Origin: Microvirga sp. KLBC 81
GTDB taxonomy: Bacteria > Pseudomonadota > Alphaproteobacteria > Rhizobiales > Beijerinckiaceae
Reading direction: 5' to 3'
DNA length: 64,000 nt
NCBI RefSeq assembly: GCF_003075415.1
Contig: NZ_QDAH01000007.1
Span: 1-64,000, forward strand
A program made the translations under genes and the position numbers. Of this stretch, positions 33,555 to 41,652 are shown piece by piece. The notes under the pieces are model-generated. The model was given only the letters and a program-made list of their open reading frames with translations. It was not told the origin of the DNA and made no database searches. The number at the start of each line of letters is the position of its first letter. Position 1 is the stretch's first letter.

Positions 33555-35978
33555 TTGTCGCTGCGCACGCTCAAAATGGTGCTCGCCGCCGTTATCGTCG
33601 GCTTTATCGTGTCAGCCGCATATATTGCGGTTTTGATCGTTGAGCGGCAGGACGTTCTCAAGCACGTCGCGCGTTACAACACGCCATGGCATGCTGCCCA
33701 GGCTGTGCACGAGTTCACACGCCTGGAGCAGCGCCTCAGCGCTTATGCGGCTCCCGGCACCGAAGTGACCAAGGATGAAGTCATCCTTCGCTACGACATT
33801 GTCGTGAGCCGCAGCAATCTTCTCTCCATGGGCGAATTCCGAGAGTTCCTTCAATGGGCACCGGAATGGCACGATGTCGTCATGGACTTCCAGAAGATCG
33901 TCAACGATATCCAGCCCCATATCGAGGATCTGGATGAACCTGGCGCGGCCCTGGCGGCGCTCAAGAAACTCGAGCCGATGGGAAGCAAGCTCGCCGGGCT
34001 TGCCGCCGCCGCCAACCATTATGGCGGACAAAGAGCCGAGCAGGACCAGAGTGAACTTCTTCGCCTGCACTGGTTGTTCTCGAGCCTGGCTGCCGGCCTG
34101 ATCGTATTCGGAATGTTCCTGCTGGCGCTGCTCGGGTGGCACAACCGGCTTTTGGAAAAGGCGCATACCGAGCTCAGGCTCTATGCCGACAATTTCGAGA
34201 ACATTTCGGCAAAATTGGAGAAGACCAACAAGGCTCTGAGCAGCGCCTACGAGGAGCTTCAGCTCCGTAACGAAGCGCTGCAGACACAAGAGCATGAACT
34301 CAGGACGCAGAACGAGCGTTTCGATGCGGCGCTCAACAACATGTCCCATGGCCTGTGCATGGTGGACGGGGCGGAGCGCGTCATCGTCTTCAACGCCCGT
34401 TTCGCAGAGCTTTTCGGCATCGACACGACGGTTCAGTCCGGCGTGACGCTGAGCTGCCTGGTCGCGCAGGCAGAGGCGCAACTCTGCAAGGGAGCCGAGC
34501 CCCTGCGAGAAATCCTGGCCGAGCAGCAGGAGCTCATGCGCAAAAGGCAGCAATTCGCCTTCATCCACGAGCAGCCCGATGGCCAAACCTTTGCCATCTC
34601 CCACCAGCCCATGTCGGATGGCGGCTGGGTGGCGACTTACGACGACATCACGGAGCGCAGGCAGGCCGAGTCGCAGATCGCCTATATGGCCCACCACGAT
34701 GCGCTCACTGATCTCGCCAACCGTGTGCTCTTCCGTCAGCAGATGGAGCACGCGCTCGAGGAGACGGAACGCCAACGGCTGAAGATGGCCGTGCTTTGCC
34801 TCGACCTCGACCGCTTCAAGGACGTTAACGACTCGCTCGGCCACGAAACCGGCGATTCCCTTCTCAAGCTCGTGGCCGAGCGGCTACGCAGCTGCATCCG
34901 GCAGCAGGATGTGGTCGCCCGTCTCGGCGGTGACGAGTTTGCCATCTTGCAACTTGCTATCGACGATCAGCAGGATTGCGCAGCGCTCGCCCTACGCATC
35001 GTCGACGCCATCAGCATGCCCTACGATCTCGACGGTCAGGAAATCGTCATCGGCACCAGCATCGGCATCACCATCGCGTCCGAGGGTAATCTGTCCCCTG
35101 ATCAGCTGCTCAAACAGGCTGACCTGGCGCTCTACCGCGCCAAGGCGGACGGACGCGCGACTTTCCGCTTCTTCGAGCCGGAGATGGATGCGGAGCTGCA
35201 GGTCCGCCGCTCTCTCGAGATCGATCTGCGCAAGGCGCTCGGCAATCGCGAGTTCGAGCTCTTCTTCCAGCCGCAGGTCAATGTGCGTGCCAATGAGATC
35301 GGCGGCTACGAGGCATTGCTGCGTTGGAGGCATCCCGAGCGCGGTATGGTCTCGCCTGCCGATTTCATCCCGATTGCCGAGGATATCGGCCTGATCTCGT
35401 CCCTGGGCGACTGGGTGCTGGAGCAGGCCTGCATGACGGCGACTGCCTGGCCCAAGGGCATCAAGGTCGCGGTCAATCTCTCGCCCGTGCAGTTCCGCAA
35501 CAAGACCCTCGTGCAGAGCGTGAGCCGGGCACTGGCGCGTTCCGGCTTGGCGCCCGATCGCCTGGAGCTGGAAGTCACCGAATCCGTCCTGCTGCAGGAC
35601 AACGAGTTGACGGTTGCGACATTGCACCAGCTGCGCCGCATGGGTGTGCGCATCGCCATGGACGATTTCGGCACCGGCTATTCCTCTCTCAGCTATCTAC
35701 GCAGCTTCCCCTTCGACAAGATCAAGATTGACCAGACCTTCGTACGCGAGCTGTCCTCTCGCGCGGATTGTCTGGCGATCGTGCGATCCATCGCGGGGCT
35801 CGGCGCGAGCCTCGGCATGTCCACCGTGGCTGAGGGCGTCGAGACGGAGGATCAGTTCCTCCAGATCACCGCAGCCGGATGCACCGAGGTGCAGGGCTTC
35901 TATTTCGGGCAGCCCAAACCTGCCTCTGAGCTCACCCACACGCTCGCGGCCACGAAGCGCAAGGCGGAAGTGGCCTGA
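33555..35978 (+). CDS. Membrane GGDEF-EAL cyclic-di-GMP enzyme with PAS domain
   Basis: An 807-residue membrane protein. A periplasmic sensor region (about 32-172) lies between two membrane helices (8-30 and 173-195), then a coiled coil (196-255), a PAS-like domain (256-365), GGDEF (375-540) and EAL (555-800). The cyclase site is intact (GGDEF 458-462) with an inhibitory RxxD site RQQD at 449-452. The EAL phosphodiesterase also looks intact (EALLRW, DDFGTGYSSLSYL, AEGVET). TTG 33555 is the likely start because GGAGAAAG lies 5 bases upstream. It follows the exported Moco-fold gene and probably takes its signal from it. Confidence 0.9.
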   Translation: MSLRTLKMVLAAVIVGFIVSAAYIAVLIVERQDVLKHVARYNTPWHAAQAVHEFTRLEQRLSAYAAPGTEVTKDEVILRYDIVVSRSNLLSMGEFREFLQWAPEWHDVVMDFQKIVNDIQPHIEDLDEPGAALAALKKLEPMGSKLAGLAAAANHYGGQRAEQDQSELLRLHWLFSSLAAGLIVFGMFLLALLGWHNRLLEKAHTELRLYADNFENISAKLEKTNKALSSAYEELQLRNEALQTQEHELRTQNERFDAALNNMSHGLCMVDGAERVIVFNARFAELFGIDTTVQSGVTLSCLVAQAEAQLCKGAEPLREILAEQQELMRKRQQFAFIHEQPDGQTFAISHQPMSDGGWVATYDDITERRQAESQIAYMAHHDALTDLANRVLFRQQMEHALEETERQRLKMAVLCLDLDRFKDVNDSLGHETGDSLLKLVAERLRSCIRQQDVVARLGGDEFAILQLAIDDQQDCAALALRIVDAISMPYDLDGQEIVIGTSIGITIASEGNLSPDQLLKQADLALYRAKADGRATFRFFEPEMDAELQVRRSLEIDLRKALGNREFELFFQPQVNVRANEIGGYEALLRWRHPERGMVSPADFIPIAEDIGLISSLGDWVLEQACMTATAWPKGIKVAVNLSPVQFRNKTLVQSVSRALARSGLAPDRLELEVTESVLLQDNELTVATLHQLRRMGVRIAMDDFGTGYSSLSYLRSFPFDKIKIDQTFVRELSSRADCLAIVRSIAGLGASLGMSTVAEGVETEDQFLQITAAGCTEVQGFYFGQPKPASELTHTLAATKRKAEVA

Positions 35979-36015
35979 ACCCGAGCAACCGTTTCAACAC
36001 ACAGGAGCAGGAGAG

Positions 36016-36405
36016 ATGAAGACCTATTGCGAGTTCACGTTCGAAGCGGCCCATTCCGTGCATCCCTATTCGGGGCTGCATGGCCACACCTTCATCGCGA
36101 AGCTCACGTTCGGCGGCCCGGTGGACGAGGTCTATAACTGGCCGGTGAATCTCTATGATGTCGAGAACTACATCAAGGAATTGAAGGGCGACCACGGTAC
36201 GGGTCTCGACCACACCAATCTCGATCTCAAGCAGAACGAGATCGGCCTCGCCTCGCTGGAGAACATCACGATCTACATCTGGCGCAAGGTGAAGGAGCGT
36301 TTCCCGAATCTCGAGGAGGTCGAGCTCAAGCGCGGTCTGGCGGGCTCGTCGGAAGGCTGCATCTATCGCGGTGAGACGCTGCAGACCGCCAATATCGCGG
36401 CCTGA
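36016..36405 (+). CDS. 6-carboxytetrahydropterin synthase (QueD)-like protein
   Basis: A 129-residue PTPS/QueD-fold protein. Zinc-ligand histidines are present: H13 (FEAAHSVH), H22 and H24 (LHGHTF). The Asp/His region LDHTNLD and the Glu-containing SSEGCIYRGE end match QueD. The usual catalytic cysteine just before the HGH motif is missing: the segment reads HPYSGLHGH. So it may not be a normal QueD, and no queC/queE/queF gene is near. GGAGAG precedes ATG 36016. Known relatives make 6-carboxytetrahydropterin from dihydroneopterin triphosphate. Confidence 0.75.
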   Translation: MKTYCEFTFEAAHSVHPYSGLHGHTFIAKLTFGGPVDEVYNWPVNLYDVENYIKELKGDHGTGLDHTNLDLKQNEIGLASLENITIYIWRKVKERFPNLEEVELKRGLAGSSEGCIYRGETLQTANIAA

Positions 36406-36412
36406 CAACAAA

Positions 36413-36443
36413 AGCGCCTGGAGAACCGATATCTCCAGGCGCT
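36413..36443. terminator. Bidirectional terminator hairpin
   Basis: Perfect 12-bp arms AGCGCCTGGAGA / TCTCCAGGCGCT around a short loop, with AAA on the left side and CATT on the right. It separates the convergent QueD-like and MipA genes. Confidence 0.8.
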
Positions 36444-36465
36444 CATTGATTTCAGTGGGAGAGTT

Positions 36466-37287
36466 TTATCGACCCACGCCGAAGGAATAGGAGACGGTCA
36501 GGCCAAGGCCGACCTGGTTCTCTGATCCGAATTCTTGAACGATTGGGCTGTCGGCTGCATCGCCCACGAGGCGCTTGTAGGAGACGAACGCCGTCGTCGA
36601 CCATTGCTCCGACCAATTGTAGGACGCGCCGGCGATGGCGCCTACCGAGGTGATGCCGCCGGATGGGCGATAGGCCTCGACCCGTCCGTTGAGCGCCGCT
36701 TCGACGGGCGTGACACCGAAATAAGTGCGGGTGAATTCATCGTCGCCGAGCGACAGACGCGGACCTGCGGATACGGTGAATGCGCCGAAGGTCTGAACGA
36801 GGTCGAGGCCGAGATCGGCCACGAAGCCGTCATGCCCGTTGATCCCGTGTCGGACCTCGGCGCGGGCGCGCAGGAACTCCACGGGCCAGTATTCCACGAA
36901 GAGGCCAGGCTCCACCGCCCAATCGATCTTGTTCAGGCCGACCAGCCGCCGGTCGTCCTCCAGGTAGCGCCCGCCCTGGAAACGGCCAACCACGCCGAAG
37001 CGCAGGGCGGAATCATCGAGAAACGAGAAACTCAACCCATCGTCGGGAGCGCTGAAGCGCTCGACCGTTCCCGCGCGGCGCAGGCTGAAGGACGGATAGC
37101 CGATGAAACTCAAATCGTCTGCGCCCGGATAGCTGGGCTGCACCCGCAGGTTTGCCCTGAGCGTCACGATCCAGCCTGAGGGACTGGCCGGCAGCAAGGT
37201 GAATGTTGGCTCCGCCGCCTGCACCGAGACCGACGCCGAGCCTGCAAGAAACAATGTGGCGATGGCGAGAGATTTCGGGAAGCGCAT
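36466..37287 (-). CDS. MipA/OmpV family outer-membrane protein
   Basis: A 273-residue outer-membrane beta-barrel protein. An N-terminal signal peptide (cleavage after VQA) is followed by alternating amphipathic strands, with a C-terminal strand ending GLTVSYSFGVGR. The SYPGADDLSFIGYPSFSLRR segment is the usual first-strand signature of MipA/OmpV. Relatives act as scaffolds for murein enzymes or as outer-membrane antigens. It is alone in its transcription unit. Confidence 0.86.
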   Translation of the reverse strand: MRFPKSLAIATLFLAGSASVSVQAAEPTFTLLPASPSGWIVTLRANLRVQPSYPGADDLSFIGYPSFSLRRAGTVERFSAPDDGLSFSFLDDSALRFGVVGRFQGGRYLEDDRRLVGLNKIDWAVEPGLFVEYWPVEFLRARAEVRHGINGHDGFVADLGLDLVQTFGAFTVSAGPRLSLGDDEFTRTYFGVTPVEAALNGRVEAYRPSGGITSVGAIAGASYNWSEQWSTTAFVSYKRLVGDAADSPIVQEFGSENQVGLGLTVSYSFGVGR

Positions 37288-37426
37288 GGTTCGTCACCTC
37301 GTGAGCGTGATCGGGCATCCGTCCTGACGGTAAACGCTGGAGAGGTCAAGCCACTGCTATGATTTAGGTCAAGGCGAGGTGAACGCTTGCGGTGCAAGAA
37401 TCATCACTGTCACAAGGAGTATGCCC

Positions 37427-37870
37427 GTGAACAAAGATCTCAAGCTTCCCCATGACGGTATGGTTCTCGTCAGCGATGGGCGCAAGGCGCTGTTCCTGAA
37501 GAACCGAGGAGACGATGTTTTCCCGAATTATCAGGTCGATCGCGTGCTTCAGGCCGAGAACAATCCGCAGACGCGCGAGCAGGGAGCCGACAAACCGGGT
37601 ACCCGTGGCGAGCGCCATACCATCGCGCAGACCGACTGGCACGATCAGGCTGAGCGAAAATTCGCCAACGAGGTCGCGGATGCGATCAACGTCGTTGGCG
37701 CTGCCGCAGCCGTGAAAGCCATCGTCGTGGCAGCACCGCCGCGCACCTTGGCGCAGCTGCGGACCCATTTCTCGGATGCGGTGAAGCAGAAAATTCTCGC
37801 CGAGGTTAACAAAGACCTGACGAAGCACCCAGTCTTCGAGATCGAGCAGCATCTGACGGGGCGCGCCTGA
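37427..37870 (+). CDS. Host attachment family protein
   Basis: A 147-residue protein of the 'host attachment protein' group (COG5622, baeRF-like), related to archaeal/eukaryotic release-factor-like folds. Landmarks are DGMVLVSDGRKALFLKNRGD, the polar WHDQAERKFANEVADAIN segment and IVVAAPPRTLAQLR. GTG 37427 has AAGGAG 7 bases upstream, whereas the ATG at 37421 is only 1 base from it, so GTG is preferred. It has no secretion signal; the old name comes from an Agrobacterium phenotype and the biochemical role is unclear. Confidence 0.8.
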   Translation: MNKDLKLPHDGMVLVSDGRKALFLKNRGDDVFPNYQVDRVLQAENNPQTREQGADKPGTRGERHTIAQTDWHDQAERKFANEVADAINVVGAAAAVKAIVVAAPPRTLAQLRTHFSDAVKQKILAEVNKDLTKHPVFEIEQHLTGRA

Positions 37871-37886
37871 TCCGCCTTGCCGGGGC

Positions 37887-38066
37887 TAGAGCGCCGGATC
37901 CAAAGGTGGAATGCGCTTGTTGGGACCCATCCGATGCTCATTCTCTCGAGGAGCGCATCGTTCCGGTTCCGCACGATGCTTCCTCCATAGAGCAGAGCAT
38001 CGTTGAAAGCGACCCGAAGGGCCGCGCCAGCCAATAACCGGGGCCGCTTTTCCGCACGATGCTCTA
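37887..38066. repeat. Dispersed intergenic repeat family A, copy 4 (extended)
   Basis: Begins AGAGCGCCGGATCCAAAGG, with CCATCCGATGCTCATTC and GCGCATCGTTCCGG. A second partial unit follows (GCAGAGCATCGTTGAAAGCG ... CCGCACGATGCTCT). At 180 bases it is the longest family A copy and looks like two fused units. Confidence 0.7.
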
Positions 38067-38143
38067 GCGCCTGCAACAGCCCCGTGCAGAACCTTTTGTC
38101 GGTTCGGGCGGTTGATGGGTGAAACGATGTGGAGAAGGCTTCC

Positions 38144-38347
38144 TTGACCCTGATCGCCAGCAGCCGCCCGCAGCCCGACGAATTCTATCCCAAGCCGCCT
38201 CCCACGGAGCCGGTGCCCGGCATGCCGACCCCGCCCGAGACGCCCGTACCCCCTGTTCCTCCGAGCGCCCCATCCTCCCTGCCCGAGCAGCCGCCCGAGC
38301 CGGACAAGCCGGTCATCCACCCGACCCCGCAGCCCGAGGTGCCTTAG
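38144..38347 (+). CDS. Small proline-rich hypothetical protein
   Basis: A Pro/Glu-rich protein of about 67 residues (KPPPTEPVPGMPTPPETPVP) with no signal peptide or membrane helix. The start is unclear: TTG 38144 or GTG 38129. The composition is strongly biased toward CC-rich codons. The stop codon is already inside the next family A repeat. It may be a real disordered protein or a chance frame. Confidence 0.42.
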   Translation: MTLIASSRPQPDEFYPKPPPTEPVPGMPTPPETPVPPVPPSAPSSLPEQPPEPDKPVIHPTPQPEVP

Positions 38348-38482
38348 CATCGGACCTGAAAAGTGGACTTGCCCTTTTGGGATCGATCCGATGCTCATTC
38401 TCTGGAGCAGCGCGTCGTCGGATGCGGAAAACCGGATCCCCTTTCCCCTGGCGCGGACCTCCGGTTCCGCATGAGGTGCTAA
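38346..38482. repeat. Dispersed intergenic repeat family A, copy 5
   Basis: AGCATCGGACCTGAAAAGTGG, CCCTTTTGGGATCGATCCGATGCTC, GCGCGTCGTCGG and GGACCTCCGGTTCCGCATGAGG follow the family A order. It abuts the stop codons of both flanking genes. Confidence 0.75.
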
Positions 38483-39348
38483 AGCAAGGATGTTGCCCCT
38501 GGCCAGCCCTGGCCTTCGGTTTTGAGGCGGGTTTCTGAATAGGCATCATCCAAGGCAAGCGAGCCTGGCATGATACACTGAATTGCCGCCTGCCTGACAG
38601 GCGTCAGAATCTCGATGGCCTCATTGTCTCGGGCACCGCTCATGAGCCCCAGGCCGAGATCGTTTCCCAGCTCGTCTCGTAAACCCACGAGCAGCCGCCG
38701 GTCCGGGGGAGGGGCAGGTGGTGTCTCGAGGAGCAGAGCGGGATCGAGGGACAGCGCGGCAGCATCCTCGAAGTATCGATGGAAGGCCTGCCTTCGGCCA
38801 GCCCGCCGCTCCCCATCGGTCTTGCGCCTGGCGTGAGGGGACGAGGGAAGATGAAGGACAGGGATGTCAGGGTGTTCGCCAATGATGGGTTCGAGCTCCG
38901 GCGCATCTCCAAGAACGATCAGCAGATCGGGCCGGATGACCTGCAGCTTTGCCGCCTTCAGCCTTCGTCCAGGACCCGACAGGAGTCCACTGGTGTTGAC
39001 GACTTTGATCGTCGCGTCCGTTCGCGCGGCAAGCCGATGCGTTCCTTCGAGAAGCAGTTTCCAGCCAAGAACGGGATCTGTTGATCCGACGAAAGCGAGC
39101 GCCACACCATGCGCATCGCTCAAGGTGACGCAGGCGGGAGGGCCGATCATCTTCTGGCCGAGATCGGTGTCGATGAGAGCGGTGGTTTTCCCGGCCTGTA
39201 GGGCTGATTCGAAGAGGAATCGGGCGAGCGTACTCTTGCCGCTGTCGGTCGGACCGATCACTCCTACGGTTCGGACGTCGTCACTCTCAAGCCGCTGCGC
39301 AGCCTCATGCCATTCGCGCGGGACATGCAGATCTGAGAGCGGTTCCAT
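38479..39348 (-). CDS. Clp1/Grc3-like P-loop polynucleotide kinase
   Basis: A 289-residue P-loop protein. Walker A is GPTDSGKST (32-40), and DTDLGQKMIGPP (60-71) matches the DxDxGQ...P lid/Walker B region of eukaryotic and archaeal Clp1/Grc3/NOL9 5'-hydroxyl polynucleotide kinases. The NTSGLLSGPGRRLKAAKLQVIRPD region (quoted in part) fits the same family. The C-terminal half is poorly conserved. I infer a nucleotide-dependent RNA/DNA kinase or related ATPase; bacterial members are little studied. No RNA ligase is adjacent. Confidence 0.68.
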   Translation of the reverse strand: MEPLSDLHVPREWHEAAQRLESDDVRTVGVIGPTDSGKSTLARFLFESALQAGKTTALIDTDLGQKMIGPPACVTLSDAHGVALAFVGSTDPVLGWKLLLEGTHRLAARTDATIKVVNTSGLLSGPGRRLKAAKLQVIRPDLLIVLGDAPELEPIIGEHPDIPVLHLPSSPHARRKTDGERRAGRRQAFHRYFEDAAALSLDPALLLETPPAPPPDRRLLVGLRDELGNDLGLGLMSGARDNEAIEILTPVRQAAIQCIMPGSLALDDAYSETRLKTEGQGWPGATSLL

Positions 39349-39357
39349 GGGGCGGTG

Positions 39358-40047
39358 CTAACCGAGAAAACGGGTGACGGCGAGGTCCACCATGTCGGCT
39401 GGGACCACATGGCCGCCATCGAACTCCCGGTATTCCACGTCGTAGCCTGCTTTCTCAAGCGCTGGCACGATGCGCCGACTGCAAGGGCCGATGGGCAGGA
39501 CCTCGTCATGCACACCGTGGGAGATGAAGATCTTCGGCGCATCTTCCATCTGCGTGGGGGCCATGAAGCCAGGCGAGAAGGCGAGGATGTGGTCGAAAAG
39601 CTCGCCATTGATGACGCCAACGGAGAGTGCGTAAGAGGCGCCGTCCGAAAAGCCCGAGATGGCGATCCGTGTGGAATCGACCGGGTACATCTGGAAGACC
39701 TTCTTCAGCGCTTCATCAATGAAGGCCACATCCGGCCCATAGCCACCCCTGATCACATCCCAGGTGCGACCGCGTGATTCCGGCACGAGAAGGATCATGC
39801 CCTGTGCTTCCGCGGAGCGGACGAGCAGGTCCAGCATCTGCGAGGCAATTCCGCCTGCTCCGTGCAAGCCGACGATCAGGGGAGCAGGTTGGGCCGGGTC
39901 GAGCCTTGCGGGAATGAACACCATCCCGTCGCGCTTCCTGCCAAGCTCCAGCGCATGACGACCCGGTGCCGCGCGAGACGGTGCTGCAACCCTCTCAGGT
40001 CGCGCGCTGAGGCGGCCGGATGCGTGGGCTGAGGACATGCTCGCCAT
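39358..40047 (-). CDS. Alpha/beta hydrolase, PHB-depolymerase/esterase-like
   Basis: A 229-residue alpha/beta hydrolase. The oxyanion segment is LHGAGG, the nucleophile is Ser134 in GFSDG, followed by Asp181 (GVHDEVLP) and His213 (DGGHVVP). It resembles the phospholipase/carboxylesterase and PHB-depolymerase-like group. ATG 40047 has AAGGA 10 bases upstream, better than in-frame codons further out. It has no signal peptide, so the substrate is probably cytoplasmic. The stop lies 9 bases from the Clp1-like start, so the two may be co-transcribed. Confidence 0.8.
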   Translation of the reverse strand: MASMSSAHASGRLSARPERVAAPSRAAPGRHALELGRKRDGMVFIPARLDPAQPAPLIVGLHGAGGIASQMLDLLVRSAEAQGMILLVPESRGRTWDVIRGGYGPDVAFIDEALKKVFQMYPVDSTRIAISGFSDGASYALSVGVINGELFDHILAFSPGFMAPTQMEDAPKIFISHGVHDEVLPIGPCSRRIVPALEKAGYDVEYREFDGGHVVPADMVDLAVTRFLG

Positions 40048-40170
40048 GCTCAAGATCCTTTTGGAGTGCGCGCCAACGCTGGGCCGGACGGGATGTTCCC
40101 GCAGCTCTCGGGGCGGAACATCGCCATGCCTCAAGCGTTCAGGGCCTCTCGCCCAAGGGATGCCCGCTCG

Positions 40171-40425
40171 ATGTCTCTCATGGATTATACCGGCTATGCC
40201 GCCGCGATCTGCACGACGTCGGCCTATGTGCCTCAGGTCATCAGGGTCTGGCGCACGCGCTCGACCAAGGACATTTCGCTCAAGATGTTTCTGGTGCTCG
40301 TCACCGGTCTATCCCTGTGGCTGACCTATGGCATCTGGAAGGGAGAGATCCCACTCATTGCCGCGAATTCAGTCACTCTCGCGCTCGCGAGCACGATCCT
40401 TTACTTCAAGCTCAAGCACGGGTGA
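40171..40425 (+). CDS. SemiSWEET family sugar transporter
   Basis: An 84-residue protein with three membrane helices, one PQ-loop repeat. The PQ motif is in SAYVPQVIRVWRTRSTKDIS, and the third helix contains WLTYGIWKG followed by ANSVTLALASTILYFKLKHG. SemiSWEETs work as homodimers and move mono- or disaccharides down a gradient. ATG 40171 or 40180 are both reasonable starts. Confidence 0.88.
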   Translation: MSLMDYTGYAAAICTTSAYVPQVIRVWRTRSTKDISLKMFLVLVTGLSLWLTYGIWKGEIPLIAANSVTLALASTILYFKLKHG

Positions 40426-40428
40426 GGC

Positions 40429-40566
40429 ATGGTGAAAGCCGTGATCTTCGACGTGGATGGAACCCTCGTCGATACGGTCGAGCTGCGCGAAGCAGGCTGT
40501 ATCGCGATCTATCGCGATCCCGAGGATCTCTTGAAGAACTACGACAGCTCTCCGCCCGCACCTTGA
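40429..40566 (+). pseudogene. Collapsed HAD-family hydrolase gene
   Basis: A 45-residue open frame, only 3 bases after the SemiSWEET stop. The first 16 residues (MVKAVIFDVDGTLVDT) are an intact HAD motif I with nucleophile Asp8. The next 29 (VELREAGCIAIYRDPEDLLK and KNYDSSPPAP) look like the very end of a HAD phosphatase. Motifs II to IV and the cap domain are missing. An in-frame internal deletion is the simplest explanation, so it should be inactive. Confidence 0.7.
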
Positions 40567-40580
40567 GAAGTACGTGAAAT

Positions 40581-40680
40581 CTCATCCTGAGGAGGACCAT
40601 CAGGTCCGTCTCGGAGGAGGCCCCAGCGCCCTCTGGATCATCCTTCGAGACGCCGCTTGCAGCGGCTCCTCAGGATGAGG
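40581..40680. repeat. Dispersed intergenic repeat family C (CTCATCCTGAGGA type)
   Basis: Outer inverted arms TCATCCTGAGGA and TCCTCAGGATGA enclose GGATCATCCTTCGAGACGCC and GCTTGCAGCGGC. Elements with this wording are widespread between genes in Hyphomicrobiales. Only one copy is seen in this window. Confidence 0.72.
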
Positions 40681-40700
40681 ATAGAGTACGATCAAAACGC

Positions 40701-41252
40701 TCAGACGCTGCTCTCGACCCGGAGATTGTTCTGCACGTGCCGCACGCCCGAGGCGAGTTCGGCCAAATCCTCGGCGCGGTACTTGAGGCCACGGCTTGCC
40801 ACCGTGCCGGAGAGCGTTACCTCGCCGTCCTTCACCGTCACCTCGACATTCGAAGCATCGATGAAGCGGTCCTCCGTCAGGCGTTCGCACACGTCTTCAT
40901 GGATGCGCTCGTCTGAACGCTTGTAGCCTTTTGGGCCCCGACCACGGTGAGGACCTGAGATATCACGCCCGACGTCGCGGTCCGCGCGCAGTTCCGGATC
41001 GTTCGGGTCACGGTCGCCCAGCGCCCCGAGGCCTGAACGGTAGCGGGCATAAGCCGGCGCGAAGCCCTCATCGTCGGGAGGGCCGCCTCGACCGTCCTCG
41101 ATCACGCCGCCGTAGAACTCGCTGGCGTCGCTGCCGTAACCGCCCGGATATTCCCGGCCTTCGCCACGAAAGCCGACAGCACCCTTCGGTACGTCACCAT
41201 AGCCGTTGTCGTCATTGTAAGGGTTTCGATTCCTGCGGCGGGTGTCTACCAT
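40701..41252 (-). CDS. BON domain protein
   Basis: A 183-residue protein with a long polar, Gly/Asp/Arg-rich N-terminal region (NPYNDDNGYGDVPKG, GREYPGGYGSDASEFYGG) and a C-terminal BON domain (about 115-183: DERIHEDVCERLTEDRFID; VEVTVKDGEVTLSGTVASRG; HVQNNLRV). BON domains bind phospholipid or proteins and are common in stress and osmotic-shock proteins. There is no signal peptide, so it is probably cytoplasmic. AGGAG lies 8 bases before ATG 41252. Confidence 0.85.
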   Translation of the reverse strand: MVDTRRRNRNPYNDDNGYGDVPKGAVGFRGEGREYPGGYGSDASEFYGGVIEDGRGGPPDDEGFAPAYARYRSGLGALGDRDPNDPELRADRDVGRDISGPHRGRGPKGYKRSDERIHEDVCERLTEDRFIDASNVEVTVKDGEVTLSGTVASRGLKYRAEDLAELASGVRHVQNNLRVESSV

Positions 41253-41312
41253 GGCTTCAGCTCCTGTCCTGTGCCAAGAGCAACAACCCGATGTTCCTGT
41301 GGTTCCCATGCC

Positions 41313-41585
41313 ATGAAAGCAGCGCAACGTATCAAGCTGTTCGAGACGATTTTCGTGCGCGACGGCGGGCGCTGCGTCTATTGCGGAGTGGAAACACACC
41401 GCTTGCGCAAGGGTCTTAGCCGCTCCCCTGCTCTTGCCACTCTCGATCATGTGGTGCCGCGCTCACAAGGTGGCCCGCTCAACCCCGCCAATCTCGTGCT
41501 GGCCTGCCAGGCTTGCAATAACCAGCGCGGCGTCATGGATGCGGAAGAGTTCCGCGCCCTCAAACAGCGCACGCCTTTTCCCTGA
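41313..41585 (+). CDS. HNH endonuclease
   Basis: A 90-residue HNH nuclease. The zinc knuckles are C21-VY-C24 and C65-QA-C68; the catalytic His46 lies in LDHVVPRSQGG, with Asn in CNNQRG. It is a stand-alone domain of the type common in bacterial genomes, possibly a restriction or repair nuclease. It is not near a methylase or phage gene. Confidence 0.86.
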   Translation: MKAAQRIKLFETIFVRDGGRCVYCGVETHRLRKGLSRSPALATLDHVVPRSQGGPLNPANLVLACQACNNQRGVMDAEEFRALKQRTPFP

Positions 41586-41652
41586 TCGTGGAACGCCCGC
41601 TCTTGGCCGGACGTTCGGCAGGCAGTGAAATGTCCTGGTGAAGGAGTGAACC

